Below are positions 1-6,577 of a DNA stretch of 11,767 nucleotides, one piece after another. Made by a program: the position numbers and the translations under genes. This DNA is from an uncultured Bacilli bacterium. GTDB taxonomy: Bacteria; Bacillota_I; Bacilli_A; RF39; UBA660. Positions within the stretch are counted from its first letter, which is position 1, and the number at the start of each line of letters is the position of its first letter. Under the pieces are notes generated by a model, which searched no databases, had not been told where the DNA came from, and saw only the letters and a list, made by a program, of their open reading frames with translations. The stretch is taken from assembly GCA_947624855.1 (NCBI GenBank), contig CANQMC010000034.1:1-11767 (forward strand), read 5' to 3'.

Positions 1-4
1 TTCA

Positions 5-66
5 CACCCGCATAGCAGGTGGATTTACACGCGACTTATTTAGTCGCGGCAATTCTGTTGAATTGC
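5..66. other. G+C-rich cluster of three adjacent hairpins, possible end or start of a structured RNA
   Basis: Three stem-loops lie in 62 bases: 5-10 with 16-21 (one mismatch on the plus strand that becomes a G-U pair if the minus strand is the RNA), 30-36 with 42-48 (7 perfect bp, loop of 5), and 49-55 with 60-66 (7 perfect bp, loop of 4). The last two stems abut with no base between them, so they could stack coaxially. G+C is about 47% (31 of 66) against about a quarter elsewhere. No reading frame was recognised. The cluster lies downstream of the trxA terminator, so on the minus strand it could lead the next gene beyond the left edge; on the plus strand it could be the 3' end of an RNA starting outside. 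The RNA family is not recognised. Confidence 0.45.
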
Positions 67-70
67 ATAT

Positions 71-96
71 TAAAAAACTTACTTTGATAGTAAGTT
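71..96 (-). terminator. Intrinsic terminator of trxA
   Basis: On the minus strand a 7-bp stem (90-96 with 76-82, loop of 7) runs into six T residues (77 down to 72). The first arm overlaps the trxA TAA stop codon at 95-97. Stem plus T tract support a rho-independent terminator that ends the cvpA-trxA transcript. Confidence 0.7.
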
Positions 97-388
97 ATTT
101 TAAATTAGCAATCGTTTTTTCTATTTCCCTTTTTGTTTGAAAGCCTATTGTTCTATTTTTAAGTTCTCCATCTTTAAAATAACAAATGGTAGGAATACTC
201 ATAATACCAAATTCTGTAGCAAGATTTTCATGAGTATCAACATTAACTTTTAAAATATTTTCATTAAGTTGTTCTAAAATAGGACTTAACATTTTACATG
301 GGCCACACCAATCAGCATAAAAATCGACAATCCAAAAACCATTTTTTATGATTTCTTTAAAATCTTCTTTTTCTAAATATTTAATCAT
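95..388 (-). CDS. trxA: Thioredoxin
   Basis: This is a cytoplasmic dithiol-disulfide oxidoreductase that reduces protein disulfides, with electrons normally supplied by thioredoxin reductase. The 97-residue product has the classic WCGPC active site (residues 27-31) followed by Lys32, the buried Asp in VDFYADW, and the cis-proline loop SIPT with Pro66 opposite the active site. It lacks a signal peptide or membrane segment and is slightly shorter than the usual 104-108 residues, mainly at the N-terminus. ATG at 388 is supported by an AAAGGAG Shine-Dalgarno at 398-404. That site lies inside the last codons of the upstream cvpA-like gene, only four bases separate the two genes, and translational coupling is likely. 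No separate promoter is visible. The identification is secure; whether it is the main thioredoxin of the cell cannot be told here. Confidence 0.95.
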   Translation of the reverse strand: MIKYLEKEDFKEIIKNGFWIVDFYADWCGPCKMLSPILEQLNENILKVNVDTHENLATEFGIMSIPTICYFKDGELKNRTIGFQTKREIEKTIANLK

Positions 389-392
389 TTTT

Positions 393-1118
393 TCACTCTC
401 CTTTAAAACTATCTAATATTACTTGAGCTCCAGGAAAATTTAATTTACCAGAGTCAATTAACATTTTTGTAGTTTCTTTTGTTACTACATTATATGATAA
501 CATAATTTTTAATATTTCGCCATTATAAGCATCTTTATTTTTACTGTTTTTATATTTTTCTTGTAATTTATTGATATCCATTATTGCATCATAAGTATCA
601 TTTACCATAGTTCCAACTACTGGTGTTTTATCAATTATACTTTTGGCTAGAGTACTTTCACTTACTAATTTATTAGTACTATTAAATTGGATTAAAACAA
701 ATAAAATTATAAAACTGAAGAATACAGCTTCTAAAAAACCTAAAACTGCCCCAATTATTTTTGATGGAATTCCTAATATAATAGTCATAGTTAGTAATTT
801 TTCAATTATACCTGATACTTTTAAGATTATAGATAATATGCTATATAAAACAACAAAAACTAAAATATAAGCTATACTTTCATAAAGTAAAATATTTAAA
901 GTTATTAAACCTTCCCAACTACCACTAAAGTTTACAAAAGGACAATATTTAAATAACAGTTCTGCAATTGGGTTTTTTAAATAATAGGAAATAACTACTA
1001 AAGCTATAATTCCTACTAAGGCTACTAAACTTTTTATTGCTCCTTTTTTAAATCCTAAAACAGCTCCACATAATAAGAATAATATTAAGATACTATCCAA
1101 AATTGTCAAATTTATCAT
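393..1118 (-). CDS. CvpA family membrane protein
   Basis: This is an integral membrane protein of the CvpA family, named for a role in colicin V production in Escherichia coli but widespread as a conserved membrane protein of uncertain function. Hydrophobic segments cover about residues 5-23, 29-46, 75-102 and 112-145; the early LDSILILFLLCGAVLGFKKG stretch with its Gly-Phe-Lys-Lys-Gly turn is typical of the family. A soluble C-terminal tail of about 95 residues makes the protein longer (241) than the common 160-180. The start is uncertain: the ATG at 1118 abuts its AGGAG (1119-1123) with no spacer, whereas a TTG at 1109 has a 9-base spacer and would remove only three residues. It is divergent from rnhC and cotranscribed with trxA. 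A CvpA gene near rnhC also occurs in Bacillus subtilis (yshB), which supports the assignment. Confidence 0.8.
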   Translation of the reverse strand: MINLTILDSILILFLLCGAVLGFKKGAIKSLVALVGIIALVVISYYLKNPIAELLFKYCPFVNFSGSWEGLITLNILLYESIAYILVFVVLYSILSIILKVSGIIEKLLTMTIILGIPSKIIGAVLGFLEAVFFSFIILFVLIQFNSTNKLVSESTLAKSIIDKTPVVGTMVNDTYDAIMDINKLQEKYKNSKNKDAYNGEILKIMLSYNVVTKETTKMLIDSGKLNFPGAQVILDSFKGE

Positions 1119-1129
1119 CTCCTATTATA

Positions 1130-1135
1130 ATTATA
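1130..1135 (-). promoter_or_regulatory. Possible -10 element for cvpA-trxA
   Basis: A perfect TATAAT reads on the minus strand at 1135-1130. At 17-bp spacing the -35 position (1153-1158) reads only TTTATT. Transcription would begin near 1123, that is, at the Shine-Dalgarno itself. Supported only by the -10 and by the divergent arrangement. Confidence 0.35.
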
Positions 1136-1146
1136 TCCTAAAGTTT

Positions 1147-1175
1147 TTGAAAAATAAAGTAATATATGTTATTAT
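1147..1175 (+). promoter_or_regulatory. Predicted sigma-A promoter of rnhC
   Basis: TTGAAA (1147-1152) and TATTAT (1170-1175) are separated by exactly 17 bp, and a TGT just before the -10 makes it an extended -10. The start site would be near 1182, so the leader would begin at the AGAGGTG ribosome binding site (1183-1189). The promoter lies in the 77-bp gap divergent from the cvpA-like gene. Confidence 0.6.
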
Positions 1176-1195
1176 ATATGTAAGAGGTGTAAAAA

Positions 1196-2116
1196 ATGAC
1201 AATTGTTTTTAAAGTAAGTGACAATATTAAACCATTAATGATGGAATTTTATCAAGATAGAAAGGAAGCTAAAACTCCCCCTTATGCCCTATTTCAAGTT
1301 AAAGATTATGATTGTGTTACAACTTTATATGAATCTGGTAAAGTTATGTTTCAAGGAATTGGTGCCGATATTGAGGCTAGTTATTGGATTGAAGAAGAAA
1401 GAATTAGAAATGGAAGAATAATTGATATAACTGGAAAAGAAACAAAAACTGAAGAAAAAAGATTTTTAATTAAAGAAAGTACAATTGGTTCTGATGAAGT
1501 AGGAACTGGAGATTTCTTTGGACCAATCGTGGTAACTGCTACTTTTGTGGCTAAAGAAAATATAGATTTTTTAATTGATCTTGGAGTAAGAGATTCCAAA
1601 AAAATTACAGATGCAAAAATTAAAAAAATTGCCCCAGCAATCATGGAAAAAATTCCTTATAGTACTTATATTTTAACCAATGAAGAATATAATAAAAATC
1701 ATAGTACAAACTTTAATATGAATAAAATAAAAGCTATTCTTCATAATAAAGTGTTATTTGATATGGTAAATAAAAACTTTAATTATGATAAAATTATTGT
1801 AGATCAATTTGTTTATCCTGCAAAATATTATGAACATTTAAAAGATGTTAAAGATAAAGTTACTAATATAACTTTTATGACTAAAGCAGAAGATAAATGT
1901 TTAGCAGTTGCAGCAGCTTCAATTATTTCTCGTTTTAAATTTTTAGAAGAAATGGCTAAAATTAGTGAACAACTTAATTTAGAAATTCCTAAAGGAGCTG
2001 GTCCAGCAGTTGATGAAATAGGAATTCAAATTGTTAAACAATATGGATTTCCTAAATTAAATACTATTGCTAAATTAAATTTTAAAAATAAAGATAAAAT
2101 AAAAAGTGCCCTTTAA
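1196..2116 (+). CDS. rnhC: Ribonuclease HIII
   Basis: This endonuclease cleaves the RNA strand of RNA-DNA hybrids and so removes R-loops and primer remnants. The 306-residue product has the two-part RNase HIII layout: an N-terminal TBP-like substrate-binding domain (about residues 1-85) and a type 2 RNase H fold after it. The catalytic motif GSDEVGTGDFFGP supplies Asp100 and Glu101; VDQF supplies Asp203 and KAEDK supplies Asp233, matching the DEDD set known for the Bacillus enzyme. RDSKKIT (132-138) and the AAASIISR helix (239-246) are also typical. ATG at 1196 follows AGAGGTG with a 6-base spacer. It has its own promoter, ends in an intrinsic terminator directly after its stop, and converges on holA with an 18-bp gap. 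The length and residues indicate an intact, functional gene. Confidence 0.96.
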   Translation: MTIVFKVSDNIKPLMMEFYQDRKEAKTPPYALFQVKDYDCVTTLYESGKVMFQGIGADIEASYWIEEERIRNGRIIDITGKETKTEEKRFLIKESTIGSDEVGTGDFFGPIVVTATFVAKENIDFLIDLGVRDSKKITDAKIKKIAPAIMEKIPYSTYILTNEEYNKNHSTNFNMNKIKAILHNKVLFDMVNKNFNYDKIIVDQFVYPAKYYEHLKDVKDKVTNITFMTKAEDKCLAVAAASIISRFKFLEEMAKISEQLNLEIPKGAGPAVDEIGIQIVKQYGFPKLNTIAKLNFKNKDKIKSAL

Positions 2117-2136
2117 CCTCAAAATGAGGTTTTTTT
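2115..2136 (+). terminator. Intrinsic terminator of rnhC
   Basis: A 7-bp stem (2115-2121 with 2125-2131, loop AAA) is followed by a T tract to 2136; the stem starts in the last two bases of the rnhC TAA. On the minus strand the hairpin lacks a T run, so it serves holA poorly if at all. The tract overlaps the holA stop codon (2135-2137). Confidence 0.85.
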
Positions 2137-3076
2137 AGGCACAAATATCTAAAATAAATAATTCTAAAGCTATATATTTATCAATTTTACCACTTTTAAT
2201 ATCTAAATCTATTTGAGCTAATTTTAAAATAATATTTTCTAATTCTTTTAATTTATAAGGAAATACTTTTTTTAAATATCGTTCTAGTTGCCAATCTTGA
2301 AGTTTTAATTCATTCATAATTTCATATTCTCTTTTATTGTTATTTAATAAATTTTTTACATTTAACATGATACGAAAATCACGAGCTATTAAAGAAATTA
2401 AAACTGTAGGTTCAACTTTTAATATTTTTAAATCTTTTAATAAATTAAGACTTTTTTCTAAATCATTTTCAACTATAGCGTCTACTAATAAAAAATTATT
2501 ATTATTTAAAGATTTAGATACAATATTTAATACATCTTCTGTTTTAATATAAGTAGGTTCATCATAATATAAAATTAATTTATTTACTTCATTCATAGTA
2601 ACATCATAATTATTTAAAGAATTATCCATTATATATTTAATACTTTCTTTACTTATACTAAAACCTAATTTTTTTAAATATGCATCAACTTTATTTTCAA
2701 TTTCATAAAATTTTAAGTTAGGAATATTTATTAAATTGTATTTATCTTTTATTATTTTAGTTATTTTTTTGCGAGTATCTACTTTTTCCATACAAACAAA
2801 GATAATAGTTGTTTTATTATTAGGATTTTCTAAAAGTTTTAATAAAGATTTTTCATCACTTTCTTTAAGTTTTGCACTGTTAAAAAAATTGGCATTTTTT
2901 ACTATAATAAATTTTTCTTCATCAAACATAGAATAATAACCTGCTTCGATAATTACATCATCTAAAGTATTACATCCAAGATCAAAAACTGAGACATTTT
3001 TACTATCTTTAACTATTTCATTTATCTTTTCATTTATAAGTAAATAACTTTCACCTGTTATTAAATAAATTTTCAT
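2135..3076 (-). CDS. holA: DNA polymerase III delta subunit
   Basis: HolA is the delta subunit of the clamp loader, the wrench that opens the beta sliding clamp so that it can be loaded on primed DNA. The product (313 residues from the chosen start) begins with MKIYLITGESYLL, the usual N-terminal strand and loop of the family, then an AAA+-like region without a Walker A motif, as expected for delta, then helical parts with the Leu-rich collar segment (LERYLKKVFPYKLKELENIILKLA region, given here only in outline). Typical length is about 330-345. The frame opens at a GTG at 3085, but the ATG at 3076 is preferred: AGTGAT seven or so bases before it matches the GGTGAT part of a Shine-Dalgarno, and it gives the family N-terminus. 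It lies 47 bp downstream of comEC, as in Bacillus, and probably belongs to the comEA operon. Confidence 0.88.
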   Translation of the reverse strand: MKIYLITGESYLLINEKINEIVKDSKNVSVFDLGCNTLDDVIIEAGYYSMFDEEKFIIVKNANFFNSAKLKESDEKSLLKLLENPNNKTTIIFVCMEKVDTRKKITKIIKDKYNLINIPNLKFYEIENKVDAYLKKLGFSISKESIKYIMDNSLNNYDVTMNEVNKLILYYDEPTYIKTEDVLNIVSKSLNNNNFLLVDAIVENDLEKSLNLLKDLKILKVEPTVLISLIARDFRIMLNVKNLLNNNKREYEIMNELKLQDWQLERYLKKVFPYKLKELENIILKLAQIDLDIKSGKIDKYIALELFILDICA

Positions 3077-3092
3077 ATACATCACTTTTTTT

Positions 3093-3098
3093 ATTATA
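3093..3098 (-). promoter_or_regulatory. Possible -10 element for holA
   Basis: TATAAT on the minus strand between comEC and holA. The position 17 bp upstream (CTAGTA) does not resemble a -35, so an additional holA promoter is only a possibility beside readthrough from comEC. Confidence 0.2.
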
Positions 3099-3123
3099 AC
3101 ATTAATTCAAAAAATTACTAGTA

Positions 3124-5202
3124 CTATGGTGGATAAAATTGGATTTTAACATCTTTTTTACTTAATATAAATTCAATTGTTCCTTTAGAGATTGTTGAAT
3201 AATATTTTAAGTTTAAATTATTTAAATTAGTAATTGTCTCAGGTGAAGGATGATTATATCTATTATTTCGACCGGCTGATATTATACTATAATTTGGGTT
3301 TAACATCTTTAAAAAATCATAATCACTACTAGTTTTAGAGCCATGATGACCTAATTTTAAAATATTTATTTTTAAATTATATTTATTCATAATATTTTGT
3401 TCAACCATTTTAGGAGCATCACCCATAAATAAAATATTATAATTAGATAAATTAGTATATAAAACTAATGAACTATCATTTTCATCAGTTCCAACATATT
3501 CATTTAAATTAGTTATGGTTAGTTCTTTTCCTTGATAATTATTAGAAATAATTTGTTTTATTTCGTTTTTTAAATTAGTTTCATAATTATTTAAAGAATT
3601 ATTATTAAGCATTAATTTATTTACTTTAATTTGATTTATTAAATCTTTACTATAACCGATATGATCAGCATCACCATGAGTTATAATTAATAAATCTAAT
3701 TTGTTTAAACCTTTACTTTTTAAAAATGTTACTATATTATCCATTAAAGAATATTCATGTTCTCTTTTTTGCCAATCTTCTTTAGGATAAGTTATTTTTC
3801 CTCCAGTATCAATCATAATTACATCTTTTTGATGCTTAGTTATTATTAAACTACTATCCCCTTGCCCAACATCTAAATAATAAATATAATTATTATTATC
3901 AAAATGAGGGAATAATTTAGAAGCAATAATTAAAATAACTAAATAAAAGGTTTTTTTAAAATTATATTTATAGATTAAATAAATAATAAAATAATATATT
4001 AAAATAAATATAATATTTACTTTAGCTATAACTATATTTAAACTAAAACTATTTAATAAATTATTTATAAATTCTAAAATATTGATACATATATTTAAAA
4101 TTGGTTCTAAAAAAGGTATTAAAAAAGTGATAATAGTTAAAGGAAATAAAATTATACTTACAAGAGGAACCATTATAATATTATTAATGATAGTAAATAA
4201 ATTAAATTCATAAAAGTTATAGATAGTTATTGGTAAACTAAAAATAAAGGCTATAAAACTTACTTTAAAAGTTTTAGTTAAATAATTACCAGTTATTTTT
4301 TTACTAAATAACATTAATCCAAAAGTAGTTAGAAAAGAATATAAAAAACCTAAATTATATAAATAAAAAGGATTAATGATTGTTAAAAGAAAAAATAAAT
4401 AATAAAGAATTTTTAAACTACTTAAATTATATTTAAATTTTTTATTTAAAAGTAAAAATATATATAATAAACTTGCTCTAATTACAGAAGCTGTAAAGCC
4501 AATTAAAAACATATATATACTTAAAAATAAAATAATTATTATGTGCCCTATTGTTTCTTTAACTTTTAATTTTTTAAATAATAGTTCCCACATTAAAACT
4601 AAAAAACTAACATGCATACCAGAAACTGCAAATAAATGAGTTACTCCATTATTTTGATAAGCCTCATAAACATCATCACTAATATAATCTTTATCACCTA
4701 AGATAAAAGTATAAATATATGATTTAGCATTGTTAAATTTATTAATTCGATTTATAAAAGCATTTTTGATTTTATATAATGGTGATATATTAGAATTATC
4801 AATAGTAATTTTTTCAATATTCATTGTATAATAAATATGATTATTATATAAATAATTTTGATAGTTAAATGTATTTGGAATAGTATTTTTACTTGGTTTA
4901 GTTAAAGTTCCATTGATAGTTACTTTAGAACCATATTTTAAAGAATTAGCTATTTTATTTTTTTCGGCTTCACTTTTAAAATAATAAGTTCCTTTTAATT
5001 TTTCTTGAGATTTGATAGTAAGACTAAGTTTATCACCATCGATACTTTTATCAATAATTATTCCTTTTATTTCATTTGAATTTATATTATAAATAGAATC
5101 ATATTTTATAATTTTAGTGGTAATAAAAGCATAACAAATAATAAATATTAAACTAAGAATTAAAAATATTTTAGACTGTAATATAGTCTTTAAGTTTGGC
5201 AA
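3124..5202 (-). CDS. comEC: ComEC/Rec2 DNA uptake channel
   Basis: ComEC forms the membrane pore that carries single-stranded DNA into the cytoplasm during natural transformation. The 692-residue product has the full layout: an N-terminal membrane segment (about 11-31), an OB-like DUF4131 region (about 44-135), the competence membrane domain with the HLFAVSGMHVSF motif (189-200) and several hydrophobic helices to about 430, and a C-terminal metallo-beta-lactamase domain (about 438-692). That domain shows LDVGQGDSS (443-451), the metal-binding THGDADH (508-514), GHHGSKTSS (618-626) and His651, so a nuclease active site seems retained. Bacillus ComEC is somewhat longer (about 776). The start is a TTG at 5202 with AGGAG nine bases upstream; the gene overlaps comEA by 32 bp, which points to translational coupling. 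It appears intact, so DNA uptake ability is plausible. Confidence 0.93.
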   Translation of the reverse strand: MPNLKTILQSKIFLILSLIFIICYAFITTKIIKYDSIYNINSNEIKGIIIDKSIDGDKLSLTIKSQEKLKGTYYFKSEAEKNKIANSLKYGSKVTINGTLTKPSKNTIPNTFNYQNYLYNNHIYYTMNIEKITIDNSNISPLYKIKNAFINRINKFNNAKSYIYTFILGDKDYISDDVYEAYQNNGVTHLFAVSGMHVSFLVLMWELLFKKLKVKETIGHIIIILFLSIYMFLIGFTASVIRASLLYIFLLLNKKFKYNLSSLKILYYLFFLLTIINPFYLYNLGFLYSFLTTFGLMLFSKKITGNYLTKTFKVSFIAFIFSLPITIYNFYEFNLFTIINNIIMVPLVSIILFPLTIITFLIPFLEPILNICINILEFINNLLNSFSLNIVIAKVNIIFILIYYFIIYLIYKYNFKKTFYLVILIIASKLFPHFDNNNYIYYLDVGQGDSSLIITKHQKDVIMIDTGGKITYPKEDWQKREHEYSLMDNIVTFLKSKGLNKLDLLIITHGDADHIGYSKDLINQIKVNKLMLNNNSLNNYETNLKNEIKQIISNNYQGKELTITNLNEYVGTDENDSSLVLYTNLSNYNILFMGDAPKMVEQNIMNKYNLKINILKLGHHGSKTSSDYDFLKMLNPNYSIISAGRNNRYNHPSPETITNLNNLNLKYYSTISKGTIEFILSKKDVKIQFYPP

Positions 5203-5935
5203 AACTCTTATCTCCTATGCCTGAAACATTCATTAAATCTTCAATAGTTTTAAAATTTCCATTTTCTTCACGATAACTAATAATAGCTTTGGCTTTTGAT
5301 TCACCAATACCTGAAATTGTCATAAGTTCTTCTAAACTAGCTGTATTAATATTTACTAATTTAGAGCTAGAATCAGAATTTTGATTAGTAGTATTATCTT
5401 TTGGTGCTGTATCTAATGAATCATTTTTATTTGAAACATTGGGATTAGTTTCAATAATGCTCGATCCTTCAGTTATACAATCTTTGATATCATAATTTTC
5501 GCTTTGGCATACTACACTTGCGGCCGTGCTGGCATCTTTATCTTTGTTAATTTTGGCTATTTCAGACTTAGTATAAACATAAACAACCATTTCATCACTA
5601 ACTTTTTTACTTAAATTTATGCCATTTTTATAAGCATTTGTATTAAAACCACCAGCTAATGTTACTACTTCATTAATGATGCTGTTACTTGCTACTTGAT
5701 AAACACCAGGTTTTTTAACTGCACCTTTAATATCTACATATACTGTTTTTATTGTTTCTTCTTCTACGGGCTCTACTTTTTTAGTTTCTGTTACTAATGC
5801 AATACTTTCATTAGAAACTTCTTTATTATCTTTTAAATAATATTTACAAACAATTAAAATGATACAAATTAGAAGTAAAACTATAATTAATAAATCGCGT
5901 CCATTCTTTTTTAAAAAATTTACAACATTTTGCAT
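5171..5935 (-). CDS. comEA: ComEA competence DNA receptor
   Basis: ComEA is the membrane-anchored receptor that binds incoming double-stranded DNA and passes it to ComEC. The 254-residue product has one N-terminal transmembrane helix (about 14-32) with no cleavage site, an SLBB domain (about 66-122, with VDIKGAVKKPGVYQV and AGGFN), a low-complexity Ser/Asn/Thr-rich linker (about 135-192), and a tandem helix-hairpin-helix DNA-binding domain (193-254) with the two SGIG hairpins at 208-211 and 238-241. This is the standard Gram-positive ComEA order. Two cysteines (143 and 153) in the linker could pair outside the cell. ATG at 5935 has a strong AAAGGAGG (5941-5948) five bases away. It is the first gene of comEA-comEC-holA and has a near-consensus promoter with an upstream repeat array. 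A G+C-rich patch near 5518-5536 encodes part of the linker. Confidence 0.94.
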   Translation of the reverse strand: MQNVVNFLKKNGRDLLIIVLLLICIILIVCKYYLKDNKEVSNESIALVTETKKVEPVEEETIKTVYVDIKGAVKKPGVYQVASNSIINEVVTLAGGFNTNAYKNGINLSKKVSDEMVVYVYTKSEIAKINKDKDASTAASVVCQSENYDIKDCITEGSSIIETNPNVSNKNDSLDTAPKDNTTNQNSDSSSKLVNINTASLEELMTISGIGESKAKAIISYREENGNFKTIEDLMNVSGIGDKSFAKLKDYITV

Positions 5936-5956
5936 AATATCCTCCTTTCTGAGGAA

Positions 5957-5985
5957 AATATAGCATAAAAAATTAAGGGTGTCAA
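5957..5985 (-). promoter_or_regulatory. Strong predicted promoter of the comEA operon
   Basis: TTGACA (5985-5980, a perfect -35) and TATATT (5962-5957) are 17 bp apart, with a TGC immediately before the -10. The start site would fall near 5950, giving a leader of about 15 bases that begins just before the AAAGGAGG site. The dyad array starts 5 bp upstream of the -35. Confidence 0.75.
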
Positions 5986-5989
5986 AATA

Positions 5990-6082
5990 CAGATTTAGTA
6001 AAATTCTCTTAGCAGAAATTATAAAATCTGCTAAGCCAATTTAGTTAAATCTGCTAAGCAGATATAGTAAAATCTGTTTTTT
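5990..6082 (-). repeat. Four tandem 23-bp dyad units upstream of comEA, likely operator array
   Basis: Units at 5991-6013, 6014-6036, 6037-6059 and 6060-6082 keep a strict 23-bp period. The consensus (plus strand) is an 18-bp dyad, CAGATTT, four bases, AAATCTG, then a CTAAG linker; each dyad begins one base before the listed unit. The right half-site AAATCTG is perfect in units 2, 3 and 4, the left half-site CAGATTT in unit 1. The dyads would be centred near -48, -71, -94 and -117 from the predicted comEA start, a typical activator layout. Linkers also create a 9-bp inverted repeat (6008-6016 with 6027-6035) and a near-perfect 15-bp palindrome (6049-6063). Units touch with no spacers. Confidence 0.8.
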
Positions 6083-6114
6083 TAAAAATTATTAAAATTT
6101 TACATTTTATTTAC

Positions 6115-6140
6115 AAAAAAAATCTAATGTTTTTTAGATT
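6115..6140 (-). terminator. Intrinsic terminator of the cadherin-like gene
   Basis: On the minus strand a 7-bp stem (6140-6134 with 6127-6121, loop of 6) is followed by T residues (6120-6115). It contains the last codons and the TAG stop (6124-6126) of the gene it ends. It separates that gene from the comEA promoter region; from here to 6083 only A/T-rich sequence without other visible signals is present. Confidence 0.75.
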
Positions 6141-6528
6141 TTCTAAATAATAAAAGATAAAAGGTAATAATTAATAAAAAGCAAATTACTCCGATTAAAG
6201 GGGCAACATAATTTGGTAGTTCCTCTTTAGGTTCTAATTTAACATTTAACATTTCTTCAAGGCTTTTATTTACTTTTGTTGTATCATCTTTATAAACATA
6301 TAAATTATAAATTGTTTCTTTATCATCTTTAGTTACAATTAAATTTACTTCATTTAAACCATTTTGTAAATCATGGTTATTTTCTATTTTAACTGTTGCT
6401 CCTTCACTTACTTTATATTCTAGTTTTAGTTCTGTTTCATTTTGATCAAGATCAATAGTATAAATATTATTTAAAGGATCAAATTTAAGAGGCATATTGC
6501 CATTAAGTATTTTTAAATCATTCAGCAT
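6124..6528 (-). CDS. Small membrane protein with a cadherin-like beta-sandwich domain
   Basis: Function is not known. From the chosen start the 134-residue product consists of a domain resembling the Cadherin-like beta-sandwich family (about 1-82: LNDLKILNG start, FDPLNNIYTIDL, then an NGLNEVNLIVTKDD turn and YNLYVYK end), an acidic linker, a hydrophobic segment (about 107-128), and the basic tail RKSKKH. Such domains are usually extracellular, yet there is no signal peptide. The C-terminus looks like a wall-sorting tail (LPNYVA, hydrophobic run, basic end), but LPNYV is not a canonical sortase motif. The frame opens at a TTG at 6555; the ATG at 6528 is preferred because AGGTGAT (6532-6538) lies just upstream. 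The gene follows the hemW terminator with no clear promoter, so it relies on readthrough or an unseen promoter. It could be a remnant of a larger surface protein. Confidence 0.65.
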   Translation of the reverse strand: MLNDLKILNGNMPLKFDPLNNIYTIDLDQNETELKLEYKVSEGATVKIENNHDLQNGLNEVNLIVTKDDKETIYNLYVYKDDTTKVNKSLEEMLNVKLEPKEELPNYVAPLIGVICFLLIITFYLLLFRKSKKH

Positions 6529-6553
6529 GTTATCACCTATTTTTATTCTAATC

Positions 6554-6577
6554 AAAAAAAGGAAGGTTATACTTCCT
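6554..6577 (-). terminator. Intrinsic terminator of lepA-hemW
   Basis: On the minus strand a 6-bp stem (6577-6572 with 6565-6560, loop of 6) is followed by six T residues (6559-6554). The first arm overlaps the hemW TAG stop (6576-6578). The Shine-Dalgarno of the next gene begins 16 bases further on. Confidence 0.75.

Noticed and set aside
15..66. T-box-like core (AGGTGGATTTACACGCG) on the plus strand
   Set aside because: A TGGA bulge candidate and a following stem exist, but no sequence after the stem pairs with the arm before the bulge, there is no T-run terminator, and no plus-strand gene follows for it to control.
5516..5540. Recent insertion or cloning remnant at the G+C-rich patch in comEA
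   Set aside because: The reading frame continues and the patch encodes part of a low-complexity linker; no flanking repeat is visible.
5981..5997. ComK-type AT-box near the comEA promoter
   Set aside because: AAAATACAGATTT differs by one base from AAAA-N5-TTTT and overlaps the -35, but there is no second box at proper spacing and such matches are frequent in A/T-rich DNA.
5990..6082. CRISPR array
   Set aside because: The 23-bp units touch each other without unique spacers, vary between copies, and no cas gene is near.
6059..6082. Plus-strand intrinsic terminator (last dyad unit followed by seven T residues)
   Set aside because: The hairpin is short and imperfect, there is no plus-strand gene or promoter to end, and the unit is in register with the three other dyads.
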